NCBI GenBank assembly: GCA_022577435.1
Contig: JAKOON010000002.1
Span: forward strand, 12,806,184-12,870,183
Reading direction: 5' to 3'
DNA: 64,000 nucleotides
Source: Embiotoca jacksoni
Taxonomy: Eukaryota > Chordata > Actinopteri > Embiotocidae
In this document: one piece after another, positions 24,281-36,217 of the stretch
Layout of the letters: every line of letters starts with the position of its first letter
Position numbering within the stretch: the stretch's first letter is position 1
Notes under the pieces: model-generated
Database searches by the model: none
What the model saw: only the letters and a program-made list of their open reading frames with translations
What the model was told of the DNA's origin: nothing
Program-made: the position numbers and the translations under genes

Positions 24281-27200
24281 TTGGTAACTGTGTGGCTCTA
24301 TATCAACATCACACTGCACCCCTCTTTGCTCCCAGTGGACAAGTATCATAATTCCTACAACTTCCTATGCAAGTGGTTTTGTTGCAGGAATTTATTCATA
24401 TGTTGTTTTTGGGAGATTTTCTTTGGAGGACAGTCTCCTTTTGCTACAGGCCTACACCGACCTCAACCCCAGCATCCACCTTTGAGCTCAGACTCTAGTA
24501 AGGTATTATCACTCACCACTCCCTGCTGTACTGCATTTGGTGTTTCTTTGTGGGCAGTGATGAGGTCAGAGCCTAGAAACCAAAAATCAATGCGTATTCT
24601 TCAATCACACAATAATCGATTCCATACGAGTTGGCTGACTGAGCTCAACATTATGTCCTCAACTCCCTGTAACGTAGCTGATCAATTTACCTGACAATGC
24701 TCTACCCTCTGCTCTGCTCTCCTGCTACTGCTCATTTACACACTTAGCATTTTTTTTATTTCGATTTTATCAGCCTCACCTATGTACACCACAGCGGCCA
24801 CGTGTGGGTTCTCATTCCCCTGGGGGGGGGAGTTTATTATCTCTGCTCCATATTCTGCTCTGCCCTGAACTTGCATGAAGTGAAAAGGCCGCAGACTAAA
24901 TTCTAAACATACACTTTAAGATTTCAAATTAAAAAGGATCTAAAGATATGCTTCTGGGATTTATTTTTATACAAGGCTGTGGCCTTGTCATATTGGATTG
25001 ACTGAACTGTTCCTATCCCAACATTTATTCAATACATATCTGCAAACTGATTGGGAGAGGTAACTATATAGATCTATACTGCACATACTACTATAATATA
25101 TATTACAACACAAGCTACTGACAGTGTTCACTCTTGTGTTATTCACACTAAAACTGAGGTTCCTGTGTTGCTGCCCTATAACCCACCCAATAAATTCACA
25201 AAGGAAGTCTCATTCCAGTGAAAATGTAATTTTATACTATAGAGCATCCCTCAAACGACAGAGAGCAGATACACTGGATGATATAAAAAGGTACTGTTTG
25301 GCTGAGATCTCTGCTGAGAGGTGATACAGCTGAATAACTTCTGTCTATTTTGACCTGAGCTGCCCAGCGCAGGAACCTCTGCTGCTTCCTTCTTCTGTCA
25401 GCCAGGAAGAAGTTCTATCACACTCTACTAAACCCCTTTATCTTACAGTGTAATCCTCTGACGCACAGGGGCTTACACACACTCTCACACTTGCACATAC
25501 AGATTGTACTACTTTATACTGTATTTTTCACTACAGCACTATCATGGTAGATTTTTTTTTTCTGGCTGAGTCAATTTTAGTCTAGTTTTTGCTCCTTTTA
25601 AGTCATCATGGACAACCATGATGTGGATTTGTTTTCTGTCTGGTTTCAACTTGTTTGGGAGCTGACTTGTTAATGATCCTTCACTTAAGTATTTCAAATA
25701 TTGTTGACAATAGGCAGCATCATTCAGTATTTAGCATTAGATATTTTTAATCAACATTTGGCCTCATGTTTAACATGCGTTTGCACTTACAGCTTCTGTT
25801 AGTGTGTTTAATCAGCTGGAGGGAGAGAATATGGTGTTTGCTGCTAATAATCATTACCAGGTTTTACTAATTCACTCATAGATGATAACACATTCTATAC
25901 GGATCGCAATGACTGAAATGTCAAATGTTTATGTATGCTGCACAGCCAGAAACCACCAGATAACACAATTAAAAAACAAATTTACTTGCACAACTTTGTA
26001 TCTTTTTTCTTCCCCGCTGTTACGTTTTACACAGGAAAAAAGACAGGAAACAGAAATAAACAATTCAGTAGCACCTGACATAATTCCACTTGCTGAGCTA
26101 AAGACTGCTCATTTAGTTTAGAAAAAAACACACACAATACAATCAATACGCAAGCTCTTGATTTGTTTCTTTTACTTCTAATGGGGGGGGGGGAAGCCAG
26201 TGGGAATTTGTTTTATTATGATTGCTCAAAACCATGCTCAAAATCAAGAGATATGAACGCATTAAATAGTCTGCTGTGTTTGAATATTATGAAAAGTAAT
26301 CTATACTCCAAATATCCAATGTTAGGTTTGTGATTAACAGGCGAGGTGAGGCGAGAGGAGTTTAGTGAAGAGAGTATTCAGAACTGGAACAGACTGTCAG
26401 GAAGGCTGCATCCTATCTAGTGGGAAAACTGCCTGTTTCACTTGATTTTGGTCAAAAGCTTACACTTTGTGTGATAGATCAAAATGAGGTTTCACGTTGC
26501 AGCAAAAACTTCAACTCTGCCTTTTCTCCTCACTCCCAAAATTCTACTGCAGATCAACTTTCTACAGTTGGCTGTGCATCCTAAAACACAGAATTTATAC
26601 CTGAATAAATCTGTCAGGGCATTGTTGGATCAAAAACCATAAATAATTTTTAGAAACACTCCTTCACAACCCATCAGTGTTAACATTTCTGCATCTTATC
26701 CTCTGGCAGTTTGCTAACTAACACTGACTGAAAGGTTGGTGTGAGTGCTGGTTCTCTGGTGGTTACAGCAGGTTACCTTTGTGTAGACTGAATAGAACAT
26801 CTGTGATCTAATAATATCCCTTCTACCATGCATATTTCATGTGTTTTTACAGCTATTTCTCAAATCTGCTTTGGTGAGTCATTTAGTCGTACATTTGGAT
26901 GTCACTACATACCTTGGCAAATCAGGTTCCATTTCCTGCTCAAATTACTGCTCATGTTTAATTCACGGCCGATACATACATTCTAATTTGACCAAACTAA
27001 ATTATTAAACTAAAAGATGATAAATGATGAGAGAAACATTAGTTCAGTGATTTAATCACATCAAAGAATTGAATGCAGAAGGTAAACTGTACATTTGGCC
27101 ACAATAATACCTGTGACATATTGCTCCCACTCCAATACATTTACCAAGACGGTGATAAATGAGGTTTTATTAATTATGTTGTTGAACAAATCAGTGCAGC

Positions 27201-27454
27201 GACTGAAATTGTATCATCAAGATATTCTTTCCAGCAGAAAAAGAATATACCATATTATCATTGAACTTAGAACCATCATCTTTGACATTGGATATTTAAA
27301 AAAATTGCTTATACACTTGCACTCTAACTCTACAGATAACTCAAAAGTCAAATTTGTTGGCCTCTAATCAACCATGTGACTTGTTATGTTTAAAATGGTC
27401 TTCATAGAACACTGAGTCCACAAATTATCAGAAGACTTCAGGGCTTCATACTAA
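24281..27454. other. Non-coding stretch, nothing recognised
   Basis: The plus-strand frame at 24281-24694 (137 codons) has no recognisable domain. G runs occur at about 24820-24829 and 26182-26191. The rest is AT-rich and unremarkable. Confidence 0.5.
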
Positions 27455-28025
27455 CTCATTAGTGGTCATAGCCTCAAGGTTTGAAAAATGAGGCCAATGC
27501 CATTAGTGCCTCAAACTGCAATACCAACATGTGTCCCTAGAGACTGCCATTCAAATAGTCTCATGAAATACAAAAGTAAAAAAAAAAAAAAATCCACAGG
27601 TTATTTTAGGGTTGCTTGCTAAAGTCACACCTCCATATTAATTTTCTTTTTAAGCGGTCCATCTGAAAATAATGTCCTTATTAATGAGAAAATAAGTCTC
27701 AAAAAGCAAACATTTTTGGAGACGTTTCTATTTGATTGACAGGCCTGTGGTGCAGTCAGGTTTCCACTATCAGTGGGTGGGACATTGTATCATCAGGTTT
27801 CCAATCAGATAAAGTCAGATCGACAGCTCACTCAATCCCAGCTCATCCGATTATGGTCCCATTTGGCTCCAAATCGCTCCGAATAAGCAAAATGGCAACG
27901 GCTAATATCCAAACTCGATATTTCGAACTTCATAAGAGCCATTCACAAACCAATGGGAGACATCACTGTTGTTTATTGCTTGGCTCTACCGAACCCTCTC
28001 CATATGTAACAATTGTTTTCATTTA
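27455..28025. repeat. Teleost dispersed repeat (unnamed family)
   Basis: A chain of phrases in the expected order matches a fish repeat I recognise: aaaaatgaggccaatgcc, a tgcctcaaactgcaatacc phrase, ccctagagactgcc, an A run, gcggtccatctgaaaataatg, ttgattgacaggcc, then caaaatggcaacggcta and caaaccaatgggagac. Edges are approximate. It has no transposase or other frame of note; the 102-codon frame inside it is incidental. Confidence 0.6.
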
Positions 28026-28629
28026 TAATCGTAACAAAACTTGATTCTCTTTGGGACTGATCTGGAATGACTCCATCGACCCACTGCAATAAGATCATGC
28101 TGACAACATGCCACAAACAGATCGGATTACCTGTCACTGTGTATACAAATAAGTCAGACAGGGTCAGCGCCTCCGTCATCCATTGATAGTAGAGAGGCAG
28201 CTTACCTCATGTTATGCCTGCCAGTATTTATCACCCAGGTTCACAAGTTTGACTAATGCAGTAAACGTTCTCAGTCACATAGTTTCCAGTGTTAAAGCAC
28301 ACTGTGACAGCACGAGTATTCACCATATGAATCACAGTTCTCAATCCCAGATCCCAGACCTGGAAATATACCCAGATATGACCACCAATTCTGACAAGCG
28401 AAACACACACTGTAGATAAAATATCCCACATATTCCATATAGAAATGGTAATGCTAAATCGCTGACAAAATAGATCTCAATAGATCTGATGGCAGAAGTA
28501 AATTTATTTAAAGGTCTTGTGTCTTTTGGTGATTCGGCAGAGGTGTCCACTGGGAGCACCTACAGCAGAAACTTGGCTCTATAGAACCAGAATAACTTTC
28601 TTTTTGGTTTTGTGCTTTTCATCTCAATG
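28026..28629. other. Non-coding stretch, nothing recognised
   Basis: Short overlapping open frames on both strands have no recognisable content. Confidence 0.5.
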
Positions 28630-28930
28630 AAGAACAATAATCTTAGAACCCATCGGCTATCAGTCGGATGAAGATTTAGCAACTGGGGTCAATGGTTAAT
28701 GTATTGGGGCTTCTGGTGCAGGCAGCGGCTATCCGGGCCAAGACGTCTTCTTCCATGTGCAGTCCAATTAGCAACTTGAGAGATGAGAGTTCAGAGACAA
28801 CATCTAAAACCAGATTATTTCACAAGGAACCAATGTACACTCGGTTAACAGTTTAAAATCACTACCACAAAGATAACAAAAAACTAAATTGTCATCAGAC
28901 GATAGCCGATGTGTTCCGAGATTGTGTTTC
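28630..28930. repeat. Foldback or MITE-like element with inverted arms
   Basis: A left arm (about 28630-28680, containing catcggctatcagtcggatg) and a right arm (about 28884-28930, whose reverse complement contains catcggctatcgtctgatg) enclose about 200 bp. The match extends outward imperfectly on both sides. A target-site duplication was not identified. Confidence 0.45.
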
Positions 28931-29057
28931 GGACAATACTTTATTTTTCTCTCCACACAAACGGTTTACTGGTGGAAGCACAGTTTATGAGTGTCAAGGG
29001 AGATTGAGGATCTAATCATGTCTATGACAGATCAGGAGTTATTTTTCACAAATGACA

Positions 29058-29237
29058 CATTATCTACTGATAGTCACCGTTTATTTTATTTTTTTTAGCT
29101 ATGGCTGCTATGGTAACCTAACCAATTTTAACCTATTATTAAATTTTAACAATACTAACAAAAGTCCCCTAACCTCAATAATATTTAGATTTTTACCCAA
29201 ACCACAATGTTTCCTGAGCGAAGTCATTTTTTGTGCC
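29058..29237 (-). repeat. Dispersed repeat, minus copy of an inverted pair
   Basis: The reverse complement of this segment starts ggcacaaaaaatgacttcg and follows the copy at 24021 through ttaataataggttaaaattg to a gactatcagtaga end. Homology stops at roughly the same internal point on the right, so this copy is shorter. The pair is about 4.8 kb apart in opposite directions. Confidence 0.7.
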
Positions 29238-32091
29238 ACAAAGTAAACGAAGGTTTTCCCTATCACAAGTAAGGACAGAAACATGCCAGACAGCCCCGGG
29301 TTATTGGTCGCCTTTGCCGACTGTGCTGGCGGATGGATTATGTCTCCTACTCCCTGAACAATGAATCGAGCCAGTGAAAAATGAGCAGCTAAAGGCTAAG
29401 GAGGGACATTTAATGACCAGTGTTACTCTTTACACAAATTACATGAGTGACATTGGTCATTGGAGCCTTGATCTCCAAGACGCCAGCCAAATTCATGTGT
29501 CACCCCAACAAAAAGACCCTCTATGTATTGTTGATTTGTTAAAGGTGGGTAAGAGCTGGCAGCAAACCCGCCAAGTCACACTCCTCACAGTTGGGCTCAT
29601 ATTTATCAGCAGTAGCAAGCAACAGCTTTGGGGAGAAGTCAAAATGGTTTCAATAGAGCTGTTACCTCAAAACAGAAGGAACCCAGCAGGCTGATCATTT
29701 CCAGCTGTTCCAATGCCCCTTGAGACTCATGCTCACCACTAAGATGCTCAAAGCATCACTCATGGGAATTGACAACACTGATCAAACTGTGTCACATCAA
29801 ACAAAGCCACCCCTGGATGGGTTGTCGCACACAGTGAAGTCTGAGGTGTGTTACTGAAGTGAGAACTACCTGCAAGCTGTCGTATCCTGTTGGTCACAAT
29901 GAAGCAGAAACAGAATTTAAAACAGCCACCTGGTATGCTTTAAAGGTGGCTGGTTTCAACCAGGGAATGCTTGGTTGTCTTTGCATGCCTTTGTGCAGGC
30001 TCTATAAACACATTTTAATGGCATGTACACTTATTAGAGACATGTGTACTGTAATCTGAGTAATTATACACCAGAGAGTATTAGCTTATATATTGTTTAA
30101 TAACAGTAGGTTAATGATGCAAGTAGAAATTTCATTACTGTGTCAAACATTAATGAGGGGAAATAACAGCATTTTTGTCAATTTATCAGTCTTGTCAGAC
30201 TGAATTACTTTTATATTCATTAATAGACTAGGTTAGAAACACTGATTTTATTCCTTGATTTATTATATCATGTTGAAGATGGTAGTTACCATAAGTAAAT
30301 GCTGGACCAATATTCTTTTGCTTTGCTATTACATTAACCCTTTGAACAGTAGGCTGGTTTTAGGATAATATCACTTCACATCTAATTGAAAAAAAATGTT
30401 ACTTAGCGCCTGACGGAAAATAAATGCCATGAAAGACTTTTTTGGTGGTCAGGAGCCCAAATTTTCTCTGCAACGCTTCATCACGCAGGTGAGGCACTGA
30501 CTTTTTTGGAAAGCTTAAGTCATGCAGTTTCACAGGAGATGCACTGCATCTCTCTGTGAAGAATACTTGTTGTACAATTCAACTGAGAAGAAGGGGTGGG
30601 AATTTGCATCCATTTCTAAGTGTTACGTCACTGCAACTCCCAACTCATCTGGACTCAGAGGGAAGTCCACCAGTCCAGTGTATGTAATGCTCCATGCACT
30701 CTTTAATGCTGTCTATATTTTAAACCACCTCTTGTCATGCATATTTTATAAGCATGTAACGTTTACCTCCTGCATAAGCTCATTTTGGAGAGGCAATAAC
30801 GTGGCATGCTGAAGCTCATTTTCACATAGTCACATACATTTGTTTATAATTGTTTAATGTGGACACTCACCGAGTTGCGATCATTTCTTGAATGTGATAC
30901 TCTGCTTCTATCCATAGAGTAGACAACAACTGCAACAAGCCATACAACAGACGAAAGCCATCTGTTATACTGTTGCTAAATGGCAATTGATGAACAGTTG
31001 GTGCAAACTGGAAGTGGGCCCATTCGTTACTGTGGGCTCATACAGTGAACATGTGGAAAGTCAATGTAACATGTACCTGCAGTCGATCTATGTATAATGG
31101 AGTCATAATCATTGCTACTATGGCCATACATCTTAATCAGAGCACTTGGGCACTACTGCGCACTCTAATTGGTACAGTATGCATACAGGTGGATAGATAA
31201 TGACATAATGAATCATGGAGAAATGTTAATGATGAGGAGAATTATGATAACTTTAAAGGCAATGATGATGATGATGACTATAGCATGTTTATGGAAGAAG
31301 TCACACACTAACATATTACAGACAGATCTCATTTGAGTCATACGTGCAGTATTTCTAACCGATTCGATTTGATTCCTTTTTGAAGGTGAAAACTAATCAG
31401 TGTAGCCCATGAACTGAATGGATGAAAATGGCTCATAGTTACCAGGAAAATCATTGACATAACCATTGTTCACATCCACTTCGCACAAAAACAGCTGTGA
31501 ACTGCATCACTTGCCGGTGTGTGCATGATCTAGTTTGTGTGTGTGTTTAATGGGCTGTTGCAGTAATCAAAAGCAGCATATGGAGAGGAACGGGCAGAGT
31601 TGCAAGCACTGTTAAGAGGAACATGGAGAGGCCTGAAGCAGAATTAGATTGGATAAGTTAGGAAGAGAGGGAACGCTTGCTGATTTCTCTTTACTGCTTT
31701 TAGTACATGGTCCGTTAGTCATCTCTGCTTGCAGTATTCTGCCAGCTGCACTCTGAATATAAATCTGCACCATGACTAAATAGAAATATCTGTATTGTGT
31801 ACACACAATTGCCTGTTCAAATAATACACTGACATATGTAGATCGATAGCTTTCCAAGGGAGGTATTTGTATCCAGCACCCTCTCACTTTAATCCGTGGA
31901 ATATCTGTCCATATTCTAATACAACATTTACTGGTTTTCCTATGAACTTGTTGGGAGTTATGATGCAGAGCTGCTCAGATCCATCTGGGCAGAAAATAAA
32001 ATTATGAGTTGCTTGGAAGTATAATTCTTTTATCAGGGCTAATTGGATCAAATTAGACTGAGTTTGTTCCATTCTGTGTGAGTGGATCCGG
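29238..32091. other. Non-coding stretch, nothing recognised
   Basis: The largest frame (29374-29694, 106 codons, plus strand) has no family signature. A short (GAT)n run lies near 31263-31278. Confidence 0.5.
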
Positions 32092-32345
32092 TAAATGGTA
32101 AATATAATACCATTTTACCTTTTAGAAAAAGCATTACAATTTTTGCCTCTGATTCACCCATTCACACTCACACTCAAACACCAAAGGTGACAGAGCGGCC
32201 ATGCAAGGTGCTCAATGCCATCAGAAGCAACCTGGGGCATAATATATTGTATCTTGCCCCATCAGCATGTGGATAAGAGGACCTGGGAATTGAACCGCCA
32301 AAACCTACAAATAACCGGCTCTACGTTCATAGCCACAGCTGCCCA
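32092..32345. repeat. Teleost dispersed repeat fragment (cattcacac type)
   Basis: A ggtaaatggtaaatat start, then ttcacccattcacactcaca, gccatgcaaggtgc, cttgccccatcagcatgtgg, gggaattgaaccgcc and agccacagctgcc follow in the same order as a very common fish repeat. The copy is diverged and internally shortened. No coding capacity is seen. Confidence 0.65.
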
Positions 32346-32479
32346 GTTGTGGGGTAGTCAGGAGATAAAATCATGCAGTGTCATGTCTTGTAACACAAAC
32401 GCTTCCTGACATTTATATCAAACATATTTAACTCTACAGGCATGCTAACAGATCAGTAAAGCTGTATTCAAATGCAGTT

Positions 32480-32665
32480 GTGTTTTGAGCTAACTGCTAA
32501 TGGGTACTATGGTCACCATTGTCATTTAGTGTTTTAGCATGCTAAAATTTGAGTACCAAACACAAAGTAGAGTTGAGGCAGATAAGAAAATCCCCAGTTT
32601 TGGGGTCATAATAGGGCTATATGAAAAGTGAGTCATCAAGAAAGTCATTACAATTCATTACAAGG
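32480..32665. repeat. Fragment of the gctaacatg-type dispersed repeat
   Basis: The sequence ttttagcatgctaaaatt, then accaaacacaaagtagagtt and gaggcagataag, then gtcattacaattcattaca, is in the expected order for a fish repeat family rich in gctaacatg phrases. Further pieces of what looks like the same family occur at 44815-45300 and 55340-55440. Confidence 0.5.
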
Positions 32666-33752
32666 CAGATAAGCCAATCGATTGACAGGAGACTAGTTTG
32701 ATGTGTTGAAGGGGAGAATAGCTATCGTTTCAAAATGCACCACATCAGGTTTTAGTGCAGAGCCACAGTTCAACCCAAGTTCACCTCATTCTGATCAAGT
32801 TCACTTATCTCCAGCTCTCCCTGCACAATTTGCCATCTGTGTTGCCGTCTTCTACCTTACACATCATCTTGTATGTTGGTAGAAATGGTTATTACATGTA
32901 TTTTATCACCCCTTTGTAGGTTACAGCATGTCTTCAGGTCTGCCCCACCTTTGTTTAAACTACAGGTTCAATATAAACCCAACCCAGACCACGTACACAA
33001 ACATGCACACAGAATTTCAAGTGAATTCATGATGACACATTTTTTACCAGGTGTTCTCCCTTGCTGTGTTCTCATAGACAAAGGGCTGAAAGCATAATAT
33101 ACATGGCTTGTTATCAAATCTGTCGAGAATACCAGACAGGTTTTGAGAACAAGGCCAGTTCTGATGTGATATGTAAGTATGCTTCATTTGCCATATGCCA
33201 ATGATCAGAGTTTTGTGTTATGATAATCCGTTGTGTTATGCTTCTTTGCTAATTCTGTTTGACAAGAGTAACAGAGTCTCTTTAGTATGTAAGTGTAGTT
33301 CTAGCACTGTAGAACATGTCTTCAGGAGCAGGACTACTTGCTTCTCTTTTAGAAAGTCAAACCAATGTCACTGTGCAGCTGTTGTTGCACATCCAGACAA
33401 ATCTGCTCGTCCAAAATCTCATGAGCCGTTTGATTATTTGGGTGAACAGCTACTGTATCTCTCTGTTCTGATATATTCTGCTGGAGTGGGATGATGGGTA
33501 TGGAGTCAGAGAACAGAGGGGATGAAAGGGTGTTGTAACAGAGGCATGGTAAGATTGATGAGATGGAAAAAGAAAAGTCAATCCCTAATTCAATGCGAGA
33601 TCACTCAGCTGTGTTTGCTTCTCACTTCGGCTACGCAGACACTGTAGACATTGTACAAAGTCACTCAGTCGGCTTTGGACAAAGACAGTTTTTTTTTTTT
33701 TTTCGCAATATAGGCAATGGAGCAGTCAGTGGCCACTGGACCAACTGTAACC

Positions 33753-33790
<38 letters not shown>

Positions 33791-35813
33791 AAACAAATTT
33801 TATTATGCGATTGAGAAGTCTGAAAAATCTGCCACCTGTCTTCGAGAATAGTACTATCCAGGGGGAAAATTGCTCATGCTTTGGGGCTGAGACTTGTCAG
33901 TTCACTTCATTTTAAAATGTTTTATTATATTTAATAATGTTCTAATTTTAATCTTAAATCATATCGTATAAAATAAAAATAGCTTTAATAACTTTAAAAT
34001 GAATTGAAGGTGGGCTTCCTAATCCTATGTTAACAGTACGATGCAAACTTAATTCAGGCAGTCAGTGCAGTGTGCTACAGTTGTCCAGACACAGTCAATC
34101 AAATTGAAGATCACTGTAAAGGTTTATCAAGGCGATTTATTGAGAAGTCTTTTTTGCACCAATAAAAGCTTAATTAATCTGCTTGTATCTTTTTTTATGC
34201 AACCATAAAAAACTGTTTCAAGAACAAATTTCTTGCATTCCCATCAAAAGTCAAGTTTGTAAGTAAAAAAATATATCAACTGAGAATCTAATTATTTGGA
34301 TTGCAAACAAGTTCTTCCTTATAGTTTGGTTGGTTTTGGTCACCGACTTGAGAATTTTTCTCATGTCACAAAAAGTTTTGGTTGCAAGTTGAGTTGGATG
34401 CAGTGGGTGGAACCTACACTGATGCATGTAGAGAAAGATTGTATCAATAGAAAAAAAAAAAAAGTGTCAGATAATCAGCTATGAGTGTATTAGCACCTTC
34501 CCTTCTGACCCAAACAACTCTGACTGCCGCTTGACTTCTGAGGCATAGTGCCTCCTACGAGATGAACAGAAGATGACAAAACTCACATACACTTGAGCAA
34601 AAATACACACACACTCACACATGTGCGCAGGAATACAAGGATCACACTGAGAAGCATGGGCCCCGCTCTGTGGAGAACACTTAACTGTTACTGTATTCGT
34701 TAGTCTTTCTCTACACTAGTTTTGACCTTCTGTAACATTAGTCCCTGAATGAGAAAGCGCGGTCTGCCAGTTCCCCTTGTGGTAACACATCACTGCCATC
34801 ATTTAATTTTTCTGGTTAACTGTATCGTCACTTTCCATCGGTATGATTTTACTGTAGATTACAGTACATGTTAAATTTGGGATTTAAAGAGGTTGTGAGT
34901 GGGCTATTAAGGTTATATAAACCATTTTACCTGGGACCTACTGTATATCTGTCAATGTATATTTGCATACAAAACAGCGTACACAGTTTTTTTTATTTTT
35001 GAATTGCATAGATTGACGGGAAAGCATGTTAATTTTAAAGGATAATGTCTTATTATGACTTTGAAAATTCCCCATAAATGTGGCTAATGTGGCTCTATGT
35101 GTCATACTAACGTTGCACTTCCATTCTAAAGATTCAGGGAAATCTCGCCACAGCAACATGTACTTGGGTAACAAGCGTGACCCTCCTGCACTCTATCCTC
35201 CAATAGTCCAAAGGATAATCCAACACTGCTGGATTATCCCTTTGTGCATTTAGCTTTTTGAGTGTCTAAGAAAACTCTCCCACTCAATGGGGAATTCTGG
35301 TGCTCCAAGCAGATATAGATGTGTCTTCATGAGCCTCCCAGGGTGCATTTCAGCAACTACCATATTCCACATCCAACAAACATAATAAGATTTGCCTAAA
35401 TTCTTCAGCCAACTGCTGCTCATAAAATTGTATGTAAATATCCTAGCTCATCTGTCCTTGACAATATTAATGAACATGCTCACACATGGCGGTGGAGTTG
35501 CTGTACCAAGTTCTGCTAAAAGTCATCAATGACACCAAAGTTGAAGTTCTAATACATATAGACAAGAAAACAAGGGACATTCAAGTAACTCTGACAGAGA
35601 TAAGAACCTCACTCTACTTTGTCTAAACAGGTCTGAGATAGACACAGAATATATCTATATATAGATCATATGAGAAACCTAAAAAGATCTTCAATGATGA
35701 GGAGAAACTTGGTTCTGTTACTAAGAGCCCAAAAATACTCAACACCTTCACTCTGTAGGAGGAGGCCAACTCACTTATTGGACAAAAAGGGCCTGTTTTA
35801 GAAACATCCCAAA
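32666..35813. other. Non-coding stretch with long poly-T
   Basis: Poly-T runs lie at about 33690-33704 and 33758-33786, close together. No gene is recognised. Confidence 0.5.
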
Positions 35814-36217
35814 ATTAATTGGGGACAAACACTTACAGACTGGACTGAGAAAGATATTAAAACAATTGATACATTTGCCAATTCTCAACAGTTGTCCCAA
35901 AAGCACAATCTTCCAACAAACAATTTTGAAAAGCCTTCAACTCGGATGCTGGATTAAATCTTTCTCTGGGCTACACATCAAGGTGGAACTAGACCAGGTT
36001 CAGCACCATCCACTGGCACTGCAGTGAGCACGCTCTCCGAATACAAGGTCCTACAACACAATCCTGCAATATGAACTGGACTGACATTATTGACACAGAG
36101 ATGCAGAGACTAACAATATGTTGGAACAAGCAGAAACCCTTTCAATTTCTACAAAGAACAGTTCAATTCACTATGTTACATAGGACATACATTACACCTC
36201 TCAGGTTTCATAATTAG
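35814..36217 (+). pseudogene. L1-type LINE ORF2 C-terminal remnant
   Basis: Two neighbouring peptide fragments in different frames read like the region downstream of the reverse transcriptase in fish L1 elements. The first (35814-35954) includes DWTEKDIKTIDTFANSQQL and a NLPTNNF motif, then a stop. The second (36071-36214) includes QFTMLHRTYITPLRFH, equivalent to the conserved QFK-LHR-Y-TP-RLHK motif of L1-clade ORF2 proteins. The frames differ and stops lie between and after them, so the copy is dead. The catalytic reverse-transcriptase core and the endonuclease are not visible. Upstream sequence (35545-35813) may be part of the same insertion but could not be matched. Confidence 0.65.
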
